Made by a program: the position numbers and the translations under genes
Assembly (NCBI GenBank): GCA_010671905.1
Contig: JAAHII010000001.1
Location: 6,782,026 to 6,846,025, forward strand
Reading direction: 5' to 3'
From: Leptolyngbya sp. SIOISBB
GTDB lineage: Bacteria > Cyanobacteriota > Cyanobacteriia > Phormidesmidales > Phormidesmidaceae
DNA length: 64,000 bases
Notes under the pieces: model-generated
The model's input: the letters and a program-made list of their open reading frames with translations, nothing else
Told to the model about the DNA's origin: nothing
Database searches by the model: none
Part shown: in pieces, positions 43,927 through 53,331 of the stretch
Position numbering within the stretch: position 1 is the first letter of the stretch
Layout: every line of letters begins with the position of its first letter

Positions 43927-44163
43927 ATGGGTCCCTCTCTGATCAACAAATGTTTAGAGCTAATTTTCTCAGTAGAAACTCGCAAGATTCATCTGGCCTT
44001 CATAAAAGACGCAGAAAAGTCAAATGATCTTGATATTACTGTCCATCATTTTTCCGTGGAATTGGGACTGCCATTTCAAGATATTGACCCTAGCTATTGC
44101 AATTTGTTACGCCCAATAGATCGAAATGACTATTTAGATTTCCTTCATAATTGCCGTCATTGA
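43927..44163 (+). CDS. hypothetical small protein
   Basis: 78 residues, no recognised family. A GAGGAG precedes the ATG but only by two bases, which is closer than usual, so translation is uncertain. The protein is soluble and slightly acidic with no motif. It lies in the gap between the TPR gene and the S9 peptidase gene. Confidence 0.3.
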   Translation: MGPSLINKCLELIFSVETRKIHLAFIKDAEKSNDLDITVHHFSVELGLPFQDIDPSYCNLLRPIDRNDYLDFLHNCRH

Positions 44164-44412
44164 CCAACTATTCGCACATTTAAAGAGTCTCCTGGAGTCA
44201 GCAGTTAGTCCAGGTTAGTGAGTTAAGGAAACAGCGTCGGCTAGGCGCGCTCATGAATGGGCGCGATTCCATTTACGGTCAAGGGTTTTGCAATCCTGAT
44301 TTGTCTACAACTGCGCCAGTTCAGACAACATTTTCTTCCGGCGAGGCTTTTTCCAACTTAAACGTGGCAGGATAAACAATTAAGTCGCTGACCTTAGCCT
44401 GCTGTGCTGATG

Positions 44413-46890
44413 ATGAAACGTCCTCTCAACCAACTGTTAGGCATTTTTGTCAGCCTTGTTAGCGTTTCTGTGACTCCTGCTATGGCCCAAGCCACATGGC
44501 AACAACCGCCTGAGCCCATCGCGTCCATGTTGGACACGCCTTGGTATCCCGGCGTGATCATTTCGCCCAACCATCAATGGCTAGTGCAGTTGCATCGCCC
44601 GCCCTTAACATCGCTGTCCGAGCTAGCGCAGCCGCGTTTGCAACTTGCCGGGCTCCAGATTAATCCTGCTCTCCGGGCCCCGGCTCGAGCTTACGCCTTT
44701 GTCGGCTTAACCATCCAAAGTATTCAAACGGGTGAGCAGACCACTATCGAACTGCCTCAATCAGCGGGAATTCGCAACTTAAGCTGGTCACCCACCGGCA
44801 ATTTGCTGGCCTTTACCCTCGACCAACCAGACGGTGTCGAACTTTGGTTGGCGGACATGGCCACCGGCCAAACCCAGCAGTTGACTGGCCCCACCCTGAA
44901 CAATACCTATGGCGCACCCTGTCGCTGGATTTCAGATGAAGCGGGACTGTTATGCAAAATGGTGCCACCAGAACTCGGCGAACCACCGATCGCAAGTCCT
45001 GTGCCGACGGGACCCCGCATTGAGCAAAATTTAGGCCGCACTGCCCCCGTGCGGACCTACACCAATTTGCTAGAGTCGCCAGCCGATGAAGCACTCTTTG
45101 AGCACTACCTCACTTCAGTGTTAGTGCGCGTTAGTTTGCAGGGCGATCGCACTGTTCTCACGCCCTCTCAGTTGATTGCCTCCATGGCCCCCTCCCCCGA
45201 TGGGCAATGGATTCTACTACGCACCCTGCAACGACCTTTTTCGTATCAAGTGCCTGCCCGCCTATTTCCTAAACGGATTAGTGTGCTCGATCATGACGGT
45301 CAGGAAGTCTACCGAGTCGCAGACTTGCCCCTGGCCGACGATATTCCTGTGACCTTTGATTCTGTCAGAACGGGCCGCCGAACCATCGGATGGCGCAGCG
45401 ATCGCCCCGCTACCCTTTACTGGGTTGAAGCTTTAGACGGCGGCGATGCCAGCCAAGAAGTGGCCCAACGGGATGCCGTGTTTCAACTCCCTGCCCCCTT
45501 TCAAAGGGAGCCGCAGCCCTTATGGAAAACGACTCTGCGCTACAACGATATCCTATGGGGTAACGACACCCTGGCACTAGGCGTTGAAGCCTGGTACGAC
45601 ACGCGGCGGGTGCGGGTTTGGCAGCTCAATCCTGCGGCCCCTGAGCAGCCACCCATCCTCCTCGACGACCGTGATTATCAGGATCGCTACAACGATCCGG
45701 GGCAGCCGGTAACGACCCCTGGCCCCTATCATCGCCGAGTGTTGATGCTAGCGCCTGACAACCAGAGCCTCTATTTGCGGGGACGTGGGGCTTCACCCGA
45801 GGGCGTCTACCCATTTTTAGACCGTTGGCAACTCACTACTCAGGAAAAAACGCGTCTATGGCAAGCGGCTGATCCTTATTACGAATCGGTCACTGTACTG
45901 CTGAACAACCAGGCGACTCAACTCATTACCCATCGTGAGTCGACGGAGGAAACGCCCAACTACTGGCGACAAGACTTGGTCACAGGGCAACAGACTGCCC
46001 TGACAGATTTTGCCGATCCCCGCCCTTGGTATCGTGACTTAATCCCTCAAGTCATTCGCTATGAGCGAGCGGATGGGGTGTTATTATCGGCCACGCTCTA
46101 TTTGCCGCCCGGCCATGAGCCAATCACGGATGGGCCGCTGCCCACTTTGCTCTGGGCGTATCCCCAAGAGTTTAAGAGTCGGGATGCGGCCTCTCAGGTC
46201 ACCACGGCAGAAAATGCCTTTCGCCGTCCCTATTCCTACGATCCACGCTTTTTATTAACACAGGGTTATGCTGTCGTAATGGGTCCAACCATGCCCATCA
46301 TTGGCGAAGGAGAGGTCGAGCCCAATGATACGTATGTGCAGCAACTCACTCAAAGTGCTGAAGCGGTGGTGAATTACCTCATTGAAAATGGGATTAGCCG
46401 ACCCGATCAATTAGCGATCGGAGGACATTCCTACGGGGCCTTTACCGCCGCCAACCTGCTGGCTCATACGGATTTATTCCAGGCCGGGATTGCCAACAGT
46501 GGGGCCTATAACCGAAGTCTGACGCCCTTTGGATTTCAAGGTGAGCAACGCACCTTTTGGGAAGCCACCGACGCCTATCTTGATATGTCACCATTCACTC
46601 ATGCGGCCAACATCAATGAGCCGTTGCTGCTAATCCACGGTGCTAATGATGAGAATGCGGGTACGTATCCAATTCAGAGTGAACGATTATATGGAGCGAT
46701 GAAGGGCTTAGGGGGTACAGTGCGCTGGGTAGAATTGCCCTTAGAGGGCCATGGTTACGAGTCTCGGGAAGCCGTCGGCCATGTGCTCTGGGAGATGGAG
46801 CGTTGGTTGGCCACGTATCTGAAGGACGGCGATCGCACGACTGAAGATGCACATCGGCAAGAAGTAATGGCCCCCTCATCAACCCCATAG
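44413..46890 (+). CDS. S9-family glutamyl-peptidase-like serine protease (CGEP-like)
   Basis: About 825 residues with a signal peptide ending near AMAQA. A long N-terminal propeller-like region (repeated SWSPTGNLLAFTL, MAPSPDGQWILLRT types) precedes the prolyl-oligopeptidase alpha/beta hydrolase domain. The catalytic triad is readable: Ser in GGHSYGAF, Asp in HGANDENAG and His in EGHGYES. It resembles plant chloroplast glutamyl endopeptidase (CGEP, S9D). Expected location is the periplasm or lumen. The ATG at 44413 (MKRPLNQ) gives the best signal peptide start; GTG 44404 is the open limit. Confidence 0.88.
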   Translation: MKRPLNQLLGIFVSLVSVSVTPAMAQATWQQPPEPIASMLDTPWYPGVIISPNHQWLVQLHRPPLTSLSELAQPRLQLAGLQINPALRAPARAYAFVGLTIQSIQTGEQTTIELPQSAGIRNLSWSPTGNLLAFTLDQPDGVELWLADMATGQTQQLTGPTLNNTYGAPCRWISDEAGLLCKMVPPELGEPPIASPVPTGPRIEQNLGRTAPVRTYTNLLESPADEALFEHYLTSVLVRVSLQGDRTVLTPSQLIASMAPSPDGQWILLRTLQRPFSYQVPARLFPKRISVLDHDGQEVYRVADLPLADDIPVTFDSVRTGRRTIGWRSDRPATLYWVEALDGGDASQEVAQRDAVFQLPAPFQREPQPLWKTTLRYNDILWGNDTLALGVEAWYDTRRVRVWQLNPAAPEQPPILLDDRDYQDRYNDPGQPVTTPGPYHRRVLMLAPDNQSLYLRGRGASPEGVYPFLDRWQLTTQEKTRLWQAADPYYESVTVLLNNQATQLITHRESTEETPNYWRQDLVTGQQTALTDFADPRPWYRDLIPQVIRYERADGVLLSATLYLPPGHEPITDGPLPTLLWAYPQEFKSRDAASQVTTAENAFRRPYSYDPRFLLTQGYAVVMGPTMPIIGEGEVEPNDTYVQQLTQSAEAVVNYLIENGISRPDQLAIGGHSYGAFTAANLLAHTDLFQAGIANSGAYNRSLTPFGFQGEQRTFWEATDAYLDMSPFTHAANINEPLLLIHGANDENAGTYPIQSERLYGAMKGLGGTVRWVELPLEGHGYESREAVGHVLWEMERWLATYLKDGDRTTEDAHRQEVMAPSSTP

Positions 46891-46987
46891 AATTATTGGG
46901 CATTCTGGAAAGATATTGGCATGTCGAACTACAATGCCTGACATAACAAGCCAACCTGAACCAGATCCTTAAACCTGGCCAGCTAAA

Positions 46988-47003
46988 GGTTGTCTAGACA
47001 ACC
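46988..47003. promoter_or_regulatory. 16-bp perfect palindrome upstream of the HetR homologue
   Basis: GGTTGTCTAGACAACC is a perfect palindrome ending 51 bases before the start codon. Its centre GTCTA recalls the GGGGTCTAACCCC core of the HetR target upstream of hetP, as I recall it. It may be an autoregulatory operator of this HetR-family protein. Confidence 0.5.
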
Positions 47004-47054
47004 CTCAGGATGCTGCATTTAGTGAATAGTTCCCTTTGATTTGAGTGCAGGAGT

Positions 47055-48008
47055 GTGACAAAATTCGCGACGTCTTCTCAGGAAGTGTCTCCGCCAGGTG
47101 GAGACTATGACGAAATTATTGCCGATCTAAAAGTCAGTTCGGCTGACCGTATTTTGTTTTACCTAGCGATCAGCGTGATGAAGCTAGGTGGGCATCGCTA
47201 TGGTTCGTTTCTTGAGGCTGCCAATACGGCAGCTAAGCTAGCCATTTACTCTTCTTATCTAGAGCAGGGCAACAACATTCGTAAAACCAGCTTTTTGCAT
47301 CATGTCGAGCCGAAGCGGGTCAGGGCGATCGTCAAAGAAGTGGAATCCTTTAAGGCCGGTGGCCAATCACTCACTAGCCTCAGCGACCAGGAGCCTTATT
47401 ATCTGATTGGTCTACCGTTCCTCTGGCAAGAAAAATATCCTTGGAAACCAGGACAATGTCGTCTCAATCATCATCACCTCAGTGCTAAAGAGCAGGAAGC
47501 GTTGTATGCCCAACTGCCGACTGATTTACCCTCAGCGCGGTTTTTGGACATGCTGGAGTTTTTAGACCTGATCAAGCTACTGCACGAAAAATCCCAAGCC
47601 GAATATCCTCCCAACCGTCAGATGCCTTTGAGTGAAGCTTTGACTGAACACATTAAGTTTCGCTTGCTACACTCTGGCACCGTAACTCAAATCGACATTC
47701 CGTTCCTATCGATCCCAATTTTTGTGTTGACTCGTACCCATTACGCCCCCAAAGGTCAGCGGGAACGAGTCTTTACAATGATCGATGATTTAGCTCGTTT
47801 CGGTAAGCTCATGCAAGATTGGGTCGTAGAACAACCAGATGTGTTGCGCGGCCTCGAAGTTTTTGACGTTGCTCCCGAAAAACGGGAACAAGCCCTCGCC
47901 GAACTTGACGCTCTGCTCAAAGCTTGGGCTGACAAGTATCACCAAGATGGTGGCCACCCTATGATTTTGCAACTTGCCGCCGGTACTCGTGACCCTGGAG
48001 AAGCCTAA
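47055..48008 (+). CDS. hetR-like: divergent HetR-family transcription regulator
   Basis: 317 residues, similar over its length to HetR of Anabaena (RILFYLAISVMKLGGHRYGS, KYPWKPG, QMPLSEALTEHIKFRLLHSG, LLKAWADKYHQDGG). It has a 14-residue N-terminal extension. By my alignment Cys48 is replaced by Leu62, Ser152 by Met166 and Glu254 by Val269, while Ser179 (Ser193), Arg223 (Arg238), Glu253 (Glu268) and Asp256 (Asp271) are kept. These positions concern dimer stability, proposed autoproteolysis and PatS-pentapeptide binding in the Anabaena protein. Start: GTG 47055 with a very close AGGAG; no better start is available. No patS/patX-type frame was found next to it. Confidence 0.88.
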   Translation: MTKFATSSQEVSPPGGDYDEIIADLKVSSADRILFYLAISVMKLGGHRYGSFLEAANTAAKLAIYSSYLEQGNNIRKTSFLHHVEPKRVRAIVKEVESFKAGGQSLTSLSDQEPYYLIGLPFLWQEKYPWKPGQCRLNHHHLSAKEQEALYAQLPTDLPSARFLDMLEFLDLIKLLHEKSQAEYPPNRQMPLSEALTEHIKFRLLHSGTVTQIDIPFLSIPIFVLTRTHYAPKGQRERVFTMIDDLARFGKLMQDWVVEQPDVLRGLEVFDVAPEKREQALAELDALLKAWADKYHQDGGHPMILQLAAGTRDPGEA

Positions 48009-48132
48009 GTACTCAATTCTGGAAGGCTAATCTCCCTTTGTCGTGCTAACTGGAGTTTATCAACGTCAGGTCGATGATGTCTTTGAAACTGTGGCGTTGC
48101 TGAATAGAAGTATAATTTCGGGCGTTGCTGAA
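48009..48132. repeat. 13-bp direct repeat at IS edge
   Basis: GGCGTTGCTGAAT occurs at 48093-48105 and again at 48121-48133, 28 bases apart, right at the end of the decayed transposase. This looks like two copies of an IS terminus; no inverted partner was found on the other side. Confidence 0.45.
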
Positions 48133-48720
48133 TCAAGAGATGCATCTGGATGGGACTGGAACGTCGTCGAACTTAAGGTGGTGAAGTAGCAGTCGAATCG
48201 AGTGAGCCAGCATTTCCACGGACTTCGAATAGCACAGCGTCTTGCGATGCCGGCGGGCCAGATCATTTTGGAGGCGTGTGTTTTCGCCTTCCACCCGAGT
48301 CATGTAAGTTTTGCTAATAATCTGAGCGCCCTCCGGAATGAAGCCCGGATAGACCGATCCCCCTAATGCCTCCGGCAACGCTACGCGAACGGTGACATAA
48401 AAATAGCATTGCCAGGTGGCAACCCGTTCCCAAAGAGGCCGAAAGGTTTCGGCACTATAGTCACCGAGAACCCCTACCCAAGATGCCCTGGCGGAAGTGA
48501 TCAACAGCCGTCCATAGCCAAATCCGGTTTGTCTTGGTGTGCGTTCCCTAACGCCATGCAACGACGCGGGGTTGCACCGCTTTATGAGCCGACAAAGGTT
48601 GCCAATTCGTCGAGCTCCCCGATCTCGGGGGTCGTGTCAGGGGCATAAGCTTCAGGCAGCAGGTTACCCACCTGTTTCACCCAGGTAATGACCGTTGTAT
48701 GATGCACTATACAAAAGTCA
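48133..48720 (-). pseudogene. IS1-family transposase remnant
   Basis: Fragments in different frames read as one decayed IS1-type transposase: an upstream piece VHHTTVITWVKQVGNLLPEA...IGELDELATFVGS ending at a TAA, then RIWLWTAVDHFRQGILG, then a third frame with GDYSAETFRPLWERVATW and the C-terminal RKTLCYSKSVEMLAHSIRLL. The dotted text marks a join between two stretches. At least three frame changes make it non-functional. The N-terminal zinc-ribbon part is not recognisable. Confidence 0.75.
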
Positions 48721-48948
48721 TTTGGGGGGGCACCCAAGGGCTCCATCCACTGCACTCATCCTTGCGCGATACGGTTTTCTAAAGGAAGCAGGCGATTTTT
48801 CGAGCTCTCAGAGGATGAATTGTCGGGCCGACCCTCACTTCTCCACGGATTATGGCTGAGCCACATGCCAAGGGCTTACTGTCTGGTGCGACTACTCTCA
48901 ACAGACAAGGGCAGCAGGTAGGCAGGTCACCAGATAGCCAAAACAGAC
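48721..48948. other. intergenic, IS remnant edge
   Basis: No gene is supported; probably residual mobile-element DNA between the transposase remnant and the grxD terminator. Confidence 0.35.
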
Positions 48949-48987
48949 AAAAAACAGCGCTGCAGGATATTTCATTCTGCAGCGCTG
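48949..48987 (-). terminator. terminator of grxD-bolA region
   Basis: CAGCGCTGCAG (48955-48965) and CTGCAGCGCTG (48977-48987) form a perfect 11-bp stem followed on the minus strand by six T. It lies about 35 bases after the grxD stop. Confidence 0.9.
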
Positions 48988-49022
48988 CTGACCAACCGAT
49001 GGAAATTATTGAAAAGGCAACG

Positions 49023-49346
49023 TTACGACGCTAAGGCAACTTCAACCGTTTCTTGCAGTTGGCCGCTTTGATAAAGCTCAATCAGAATGTCGGAGCCACC
49101 CAGAAATTCACCGTTGAGATAAACCTGAGGAATCGTCGGCCAGTTGGAATATTCTTTAACGCCCTGGCGAATGTCTGGGTCAGAAAGAACATCAAAAGTC
49201 TCAAAAGGCACACCTAAAACATTCAAAATTTGGACAACATTATTGGAAAAGCCACATTGAGGCATCAATTTGTTGCCCTTCATAAACACCATGATTTTGT
49301 TGGCGTTGATGAGCTGATCGATACGCTCTTTAACCTCTGGAGTCAT
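49023..49346 (-). CDS. grxD: monothiol CGFS glutaredoxin
   Basis: 107 residues. The monothiol active site is QCGFSN at about residue 31, with the glutathione-binding WPTIPQVYLNG (residue ~69) and GGSDI motifs typical of Grx4-type proteins. These carry [2Fe-2S] clusters and partner with BolA. The adjacent bolA gene (56 bases upstream, same strand) fits that partnership. Confidence 0.95.
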   Translation of the reverse strand: MTPEVKERIDQLINANKIMVFMKGNKLMPQCGFSNNVVQILNVLGVPFETFDVLSDPDIRQGVKEYSNWPTIPQVYLNGEFLGGSDILIELYQSGQLQETVEVALAS

Positions 49347-49401
49347 TGTGTATTACCTCTTAGTTGAGTCGCGGGTACAAAAGCGGGAACGGAGTGAGCC
49401 A

Positions 49402-49662
49402 TTAAGCACTTTGGCTCACTTGTGACCAGGTTTCTGGTGTGTAGGTCTTGAGAGCGAGCGCATGAATCGCCTCGCTAGACATCGCTGATTGCACAGCTTT
49501 ATAAACTAGCTGATGTTGCTGAACCAAACTGCGCCCAGCGAACGCTCCTGACACCACGGTGACCTCAAGATGATCGCCACCGCCAGTAAGATCGTTGACG
49601 TTGACGTCAGCATCAGGCATCTCGGCTTGAATCATTGATATGACTTGATCGGCTGTGACCAT
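49402..49662 (-). CDS. bolA: BolA-family protein
   Basis: 86 residues. The BolA signature is [20 protein letters not shown], then [27 protein letters not shown] and [12 protein letters not shown]; key pieces are [16 protein letters not shown] and [12 protein letters not shown]. It lies directly upstream of the CGFS glutaredoxin gene, an arrangement conserved in cyanobacteria. The Grx-BolA complex takes part in iron-sulfur trafficking or sensing. Confidence 0.93.
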   Translation of the reverse strand: MVTADQVISMIQAEMPDADVNVNDLTGGGDHLEVTVVSGAFAGRSLVQQHQLVYKAVQSAMSSEAIHALALKTYTPETWSQVSQSA

Positions 49663-49715
49663 GCATTTCCTCTCAGCAGGTGTTTGCCTTAGTCTATCAA
49701 TTTCGTTTTTCCAAA

Positions 49716-50276
49716 CTAATTAAATTCGTAAGGAGCTTCCACAAAACCCATTTCAAAGAGCTGTTGGTAAGCCTGTTCGCCCAAATCACGGGTAGGTTGC
49801 TGGCTTCGCAACACTTCCATCAAAAGGGGGATGGCCTCTTCGGGGGCGTCTTGGCTGCGGTGAATCAGCGCTAGCTGATAGGTAGTTTCATCACGCTTTT
49901 GAGCCGCTTCGATCGCCTTTTCTCGATTACTGCGATTTTGTCGAGTATCGATGCCAAAAAACATTTCCGCCAGCTCTTGATAATAGAGAGAAAGTTGGTT
50001 ATAGAGTTCGCGAGCCTCGTCAAATTTGGCGATCGCCTCAGGGAAGTTTTGGCTGGCGACCGCTGTATTGCCTTGAGCAACCAATTGATCGGCGTAGGGG
50101 ACGCTAAAGTCACTGCTGGAAACCGCATCGATGCGGCGGACGTCTGAGTCTGGGCTGAGTTCACCCTCTTGGGCCCACACAGTTGCGGTCATGCCCCCGA
50201 TGAGACTGACAGTCAGTAGGCTGCTGCCCAGCCAGCGTCTTAAATTGCGAACAGCGGGAGAGAAATGAACAACCAT
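49716..50276 (-). CDS. secreted TPR-like repeat protein
   Basis: About 186 residues. A signal peptide ([21 protein letters not shown]) is followed by helical TPR-like repeats ([40 protein letters not shown]). Similar proteins appear in many cyanobacteria. The function is unknown; the expected location is the periplasm or lumen. The ATG at 50276 is preferred because it starts directly before the signal peptide. Confidence 0.7.
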   Translation of the reverse strand: MVVHFSPAVRNLRRWLGSSLLTVSLIGGMTATVWAQEGELSPDSDVRRIDAVSSSDFSVPYADQLVAQGNTAVASQNFPEAIAKFDEARELYNQLSLYYQELAEMFFGIDTRQNRSNREKAIEAAQKRDETTYQLALIHRSQDAPEEAIPLLMEVLRSQQPTRDLGEQAYQQLFEMGFVEAPYEFN

Positions 50277-50495
50277 GGGGGAACCTGAGTGCAAATGTTG
50301 ACGGAATGTAAAAATACCGATGTATCTTACCATTTCACTTGAAACTTGAAGTTAAAAACTGGCTTGCGATGCGATTGAGCGAGGGTTGGCTAAAGTTGAA
50401 TCACGCAATCAACGTTGACTCAGCTGGGGGCAACTCTTAAGCAAGCCAAGGCGGTTAGACGGCGATATCAGGCAGAAGGTTCCAAAGGTGCAGGG

Positions 50496-52571
50496 ATGAC
50501 AAATCGGGGTGAGGGGTCAGCGCCGCCGCTAACCTTACAGCGAGGCGGTGAAGAACTATTGCTGGCGGCGTTGGGCGATCGCTTCACCACTCGCCTTACT
50601 ACCCCAACGGCAATCGACCAGTTACGGACGCTGATTGAGCCGGTGGCAGTTCGCTCGGTCGCCCGGGGGCAACTGGTGGAATGGCAGGTACCCGCATCTC
50701 GTCTGGAAGCCACCCTGGCAGCGGTGCGGCAAAGTGAGTGGGTGCGGTTTGCCAGTCGGGTCTATCGGTTGGCTACCAGCCCCCGCACCTGGATTTACCT
50801 TACCGATCAGATCACGGTGCAATTTTCCCCCTTAGTGATGATCGACCAACGTCACCAACTTGTGACCGGGCCTGGTCTGGCGGAGATGCAAATTTTAGAG
50901 GGCATACCCAATACGTTTGTATACCAAGTCACGGGCCAAGCCACAGAAAATCCGATCAAAATCGCTAACCGCCTGAGCCGCTTTGATGACGTGCTGACGG
51001 CAGAACCCAATGTGGTCATCGCGACGGCACCGTTGTACCGCCCGACTGATCCGCTATATCGCCAACAGTGGCATCTGACGTCAGTGGTCGGCTCTCAGAT
51101 TCAACCGAATGCCCATATTTCAGCTGAGCCCGCTTGGGATTTGACGCGGGGGACGCGTTCGGTGGTGGTGGCGGTATGCGATGACGGCTTTGACCTGGCT
51201 CATCCCGACTTGCAAGGGGTGGGGAAGATTGTGGCACCCCGAGATTTGAAGGCTCAGGATGCCGTACCCTTACCAGACGCGACGACTGACAATCACGGCA
51301 CATCATGTGCTGGGCTCGCAATTGGCGAGGAAAATGCCAGCGGCATTGTGGGGGTGGCGCCGGACTGTGCATTCATGCCGATCCGGATGACCGGCTTTTT
51401 GGATGATGAGACGATCGAGGGCCTGTTTCGGTGGGCGAGACAACAAGGTGCGGCCGTCATTTCCTGTAGTTGGTCGCCTGCAGCGATTAATTATCCCCTG
51501 TCGTTGCGACAACGCAATGCGTTGACTCAGGCAGCGACGAAAGGTCGCGATGGCAAAGGCTGCGTGATTGTCTTCTCTGCCGGTAATGCCAATCGCCCGG
51601 TCAGCGGCACAGTAAATGAGCGGGGCTGGCCACGAAACGCCGTGAGCGGGACCACAGAGTGGCTAAGTGGCTTTGCGGTGCATCCAGATGTCATAACAGT
51701 GTCGGCCTGTACGAGCCTTAATGGCAAGTCTGCCTATAGCAGTTGGGGTCAGGATGTCGCAGTGGCAGCTCCGAGCAACAACGGACATCCGTCGGTGTCG
51801 TTACCCGAAACCGGGACGGTTAAAACGGGACCCACTATCACCACAGCGACACCTGGTCGCGGCATGATGACCAGCGATCGCACCGGCAGCGCCGGTTACG
51901 ACCGAGACGCCTACACCGACACGTTTGGCGGCACGTCGAGTTCTTGCCCGGTGGTGGCAGGTGTTGCTGCGCTAGTCTTGTCGGCCAATCCTCTGCTAAC
52001 AGCGCGGGAAGTCAAACAGATTTTGCAGCAAACGGCAGACAAAATCACCGATACTGCTGCCGATCCTCAACTAGGCAACCGCTACGGTACTTATGATCGT
52101 CAAAGTCATTCCCAGTGGTTTGGGTACGGTCGGGTCAATGCGTACCGGGCAGTGATGGCGGCTAAACGCCTTTTGTGGCAAGGGCGGACTTACACTCGCA
52201 CGGCAGAACTCAAGAGTGCGGCTCCGACTGAGATTCCGGATAATGATGCGGCTGGGGTGGTGCGATCGCTCAGCTTCCGGAGAGCAGGTACCGTGCAGGA
52301 TTTGATCGTGCAAGTCACTCTAGAGCACGAGTACCTCGGGGATGTGATGCTGCACCTGCAATTGCCGACTGGTAAGGAATTGCTCTTACAGGGGCGCACC
52401 TTGGGCAACCGTCAGCGGCTAGAGCAGCAATATACTTTGCGCAATACACCGATTTTGCTGCCGGCGATCGGCCTACAAGCTGCAGGCAGATGGGGACTCA
52501 AGGTTAGCGATCATGCCCCTGGCCACACTGGACAACTGCTCAACTGGCAACTTACCCTGGCGCTGCAATAA
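50496..52571 (+). CDS. subtilisin-like serine protease with P-domain (PrcA-like)
   Basis: About 691 residues. The S8 triad is clear: Asp in VVVAVCDDGFDLAHPDL, His in DNHGTSCAG and Ser in FGGTSSSCPVVAG. A propeptide-like N-terminal part and a C-terminal proprotein-convertase P-domain (residues about 590-691: VRSLSFRRAGTVQDLIVQVT, HEYLGDVMLHLQLPTGKELL) flank the catalytic domain. It resembles the calcium-dependent protease PrcA of Anabaena. No signal peptide is seen at the chosen ATG (50496) or at the upstream TTG (50415). Confidence 0.85.
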   Translation: MTNRGEGSAPPLTLQRGGEELLLAALGDRFTTRLTTPTAIDQLRTLIEPVAVRSVARGQLVEWQVPASRLEATLAAVRQSEWVRFASRVYRLATSPRTWIYLTDQITVQFSPLVMIDQRHQLVTGPGLAEMQILEGIPNTFVYQVTGQATENPIKIANRLSRFDDVLTAEPNVVIATAPLYRPTDPLYRQQWHLTSVVGSQIQPNAHISAEPAWDLTRGTRSVVVAVCDDGFDLAHPDLQGVGKIVAPRDLKAQDAVPLPDATTDNHGTSCAGLAIGEENASGIVGVAPDCAFMPIRMTGFLDDETIEGLFRWARQQGAAVISCSWSPAAINYPLSLRQRNALTQAATKGRDGKGCVIVFSAGNANRPVSGTVNERGWPRNAVSGTTEWLSGFAVHPDVITVSACTSLNGKSAYSSWGQDVAVAAPSNNGHPSVSLPETGTVKTGPTITTATPGRGMMTSDRTGSAGYDRDAYTDTFGGTSSSCPVVAGVAALVLSANPLLTAREVKQILQQTADKITDTAADPQLGNRYGTYDRQSHSQWFGYGRVNAYRAVMAAKRLLWQGRTYTRTAELKSAAPTEIPDNDAAGVVRSLSFRRAGTVQDLIVQVTLEHEYLGDVMLHLQLPTGKELLLQGRTLGNRQRLEQQYTLRNTPILLPAIGLQAAGRWGLKVSDHAPGHTGQLLNWQLTLALQ

Positions 52572-53027
52572 AAGTGCGATACCAATAACCACTCTCTCAA
52601 CTAGCAAAGCGCAGGAATGAAAGGTTAATGAGCTGAAGATTTCAGCAATCTAACTTGGTTTTACCGAGCCAAAGTTAGAGATCGTCTGCATTTTCGCCTG
52701 GGGCAGAATTTGCCCGTCAGTTTTTTCTGCGGCTCAATATAATAGCCCCCAACACAGAAAGCGCTGGAGGCTAAACTTCAACATATAAGGGGTTTAGGCT
52801 TTAGGGGGTTAGGCTTAGTAAAAAGTCGAGATAAGTGTCTTTCGACAGTTTTATAGTGCCCCATCCTGGCTCAAACTTCCCAACCCTTCTAGACGGATTT
52901 ACCAAAAAAAGGTAATTCGCTGCAGTGTGTAAACTTTGGGCTAAGTGTATTGGTCAACACTAGAGGGACGAAGACTCGATGATACGTGAACTCTCGCTGC
53001 GCGAGATCTCCCTCAAAACCACGGTGG
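52572..53027. other. intergenic, no gene seen
   Basis: A gene-free stretch between the protease and the ferredoxin gene. An imperfect hairpin (TAGCCCCC near 52743 with GGAGGCTA near 52766) is the only structure noted. Confidence 0.35.
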
Positions 53028-53255
53028 TCAAGTTGGAGTCTGTTGCAGCTCAGGTTGCTCTTCCGGTAGGATAGCGCCCTCCACCGGACAGACCTGTAGG
53101 CAAATGCCGCAATCGATGCAGGTAGAAAAATCAATCCAGTACCAGTCAGTGCCCTTCTCATTTTTGCCAGGGCCTTCATGAATGCAGGCAACCGGACAGG
53201 CATCAACACAGTCGGCTACCCCTTCACAAACATTAGTCACAATCGTATGGGCCAT
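53028..53255 (-). CDS. dicluster [4Fe-4S]-type ferredoxin
   Basis: 75 residues. Two iron-sulfur binding clusters: CEGVADCVDACPVACIHEG (Cys at about residues 10, 16, 20 and 24, with an extended first segment) and CIDCGICLQVCPVEG (about residues 46-56). It is the last gene of a minus-strand series J-domain, hisZ, ferredoxin, a neighbourhood I have seen in other cyanobacteria. Electron partners are not evident. Confidence 0.9.
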   Translation of the reverse strand: MAHTIVTNVCEGVADCVDACPVACIHEGPGKNEKGTDWYWIDFSTCIDCGICLQVCPVEGAILPEEQPELQQTPT

Positions 53256-53331
53256 CGTCTCCTCTCTTGATCGGCGTCTTCAACGACTGACTTCTTGGAG
53301 TTTTGTTCTGCTCAAAGAAATAGACGTAAGT

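Noticed and set aside
46891-47054. possible patS/patX-type peptide gene next to the HetR-like gene
   Set aside because: I looked for RGSGR or RGTGR-type codons up- and downstream (to 48130) and saw none in any frame.
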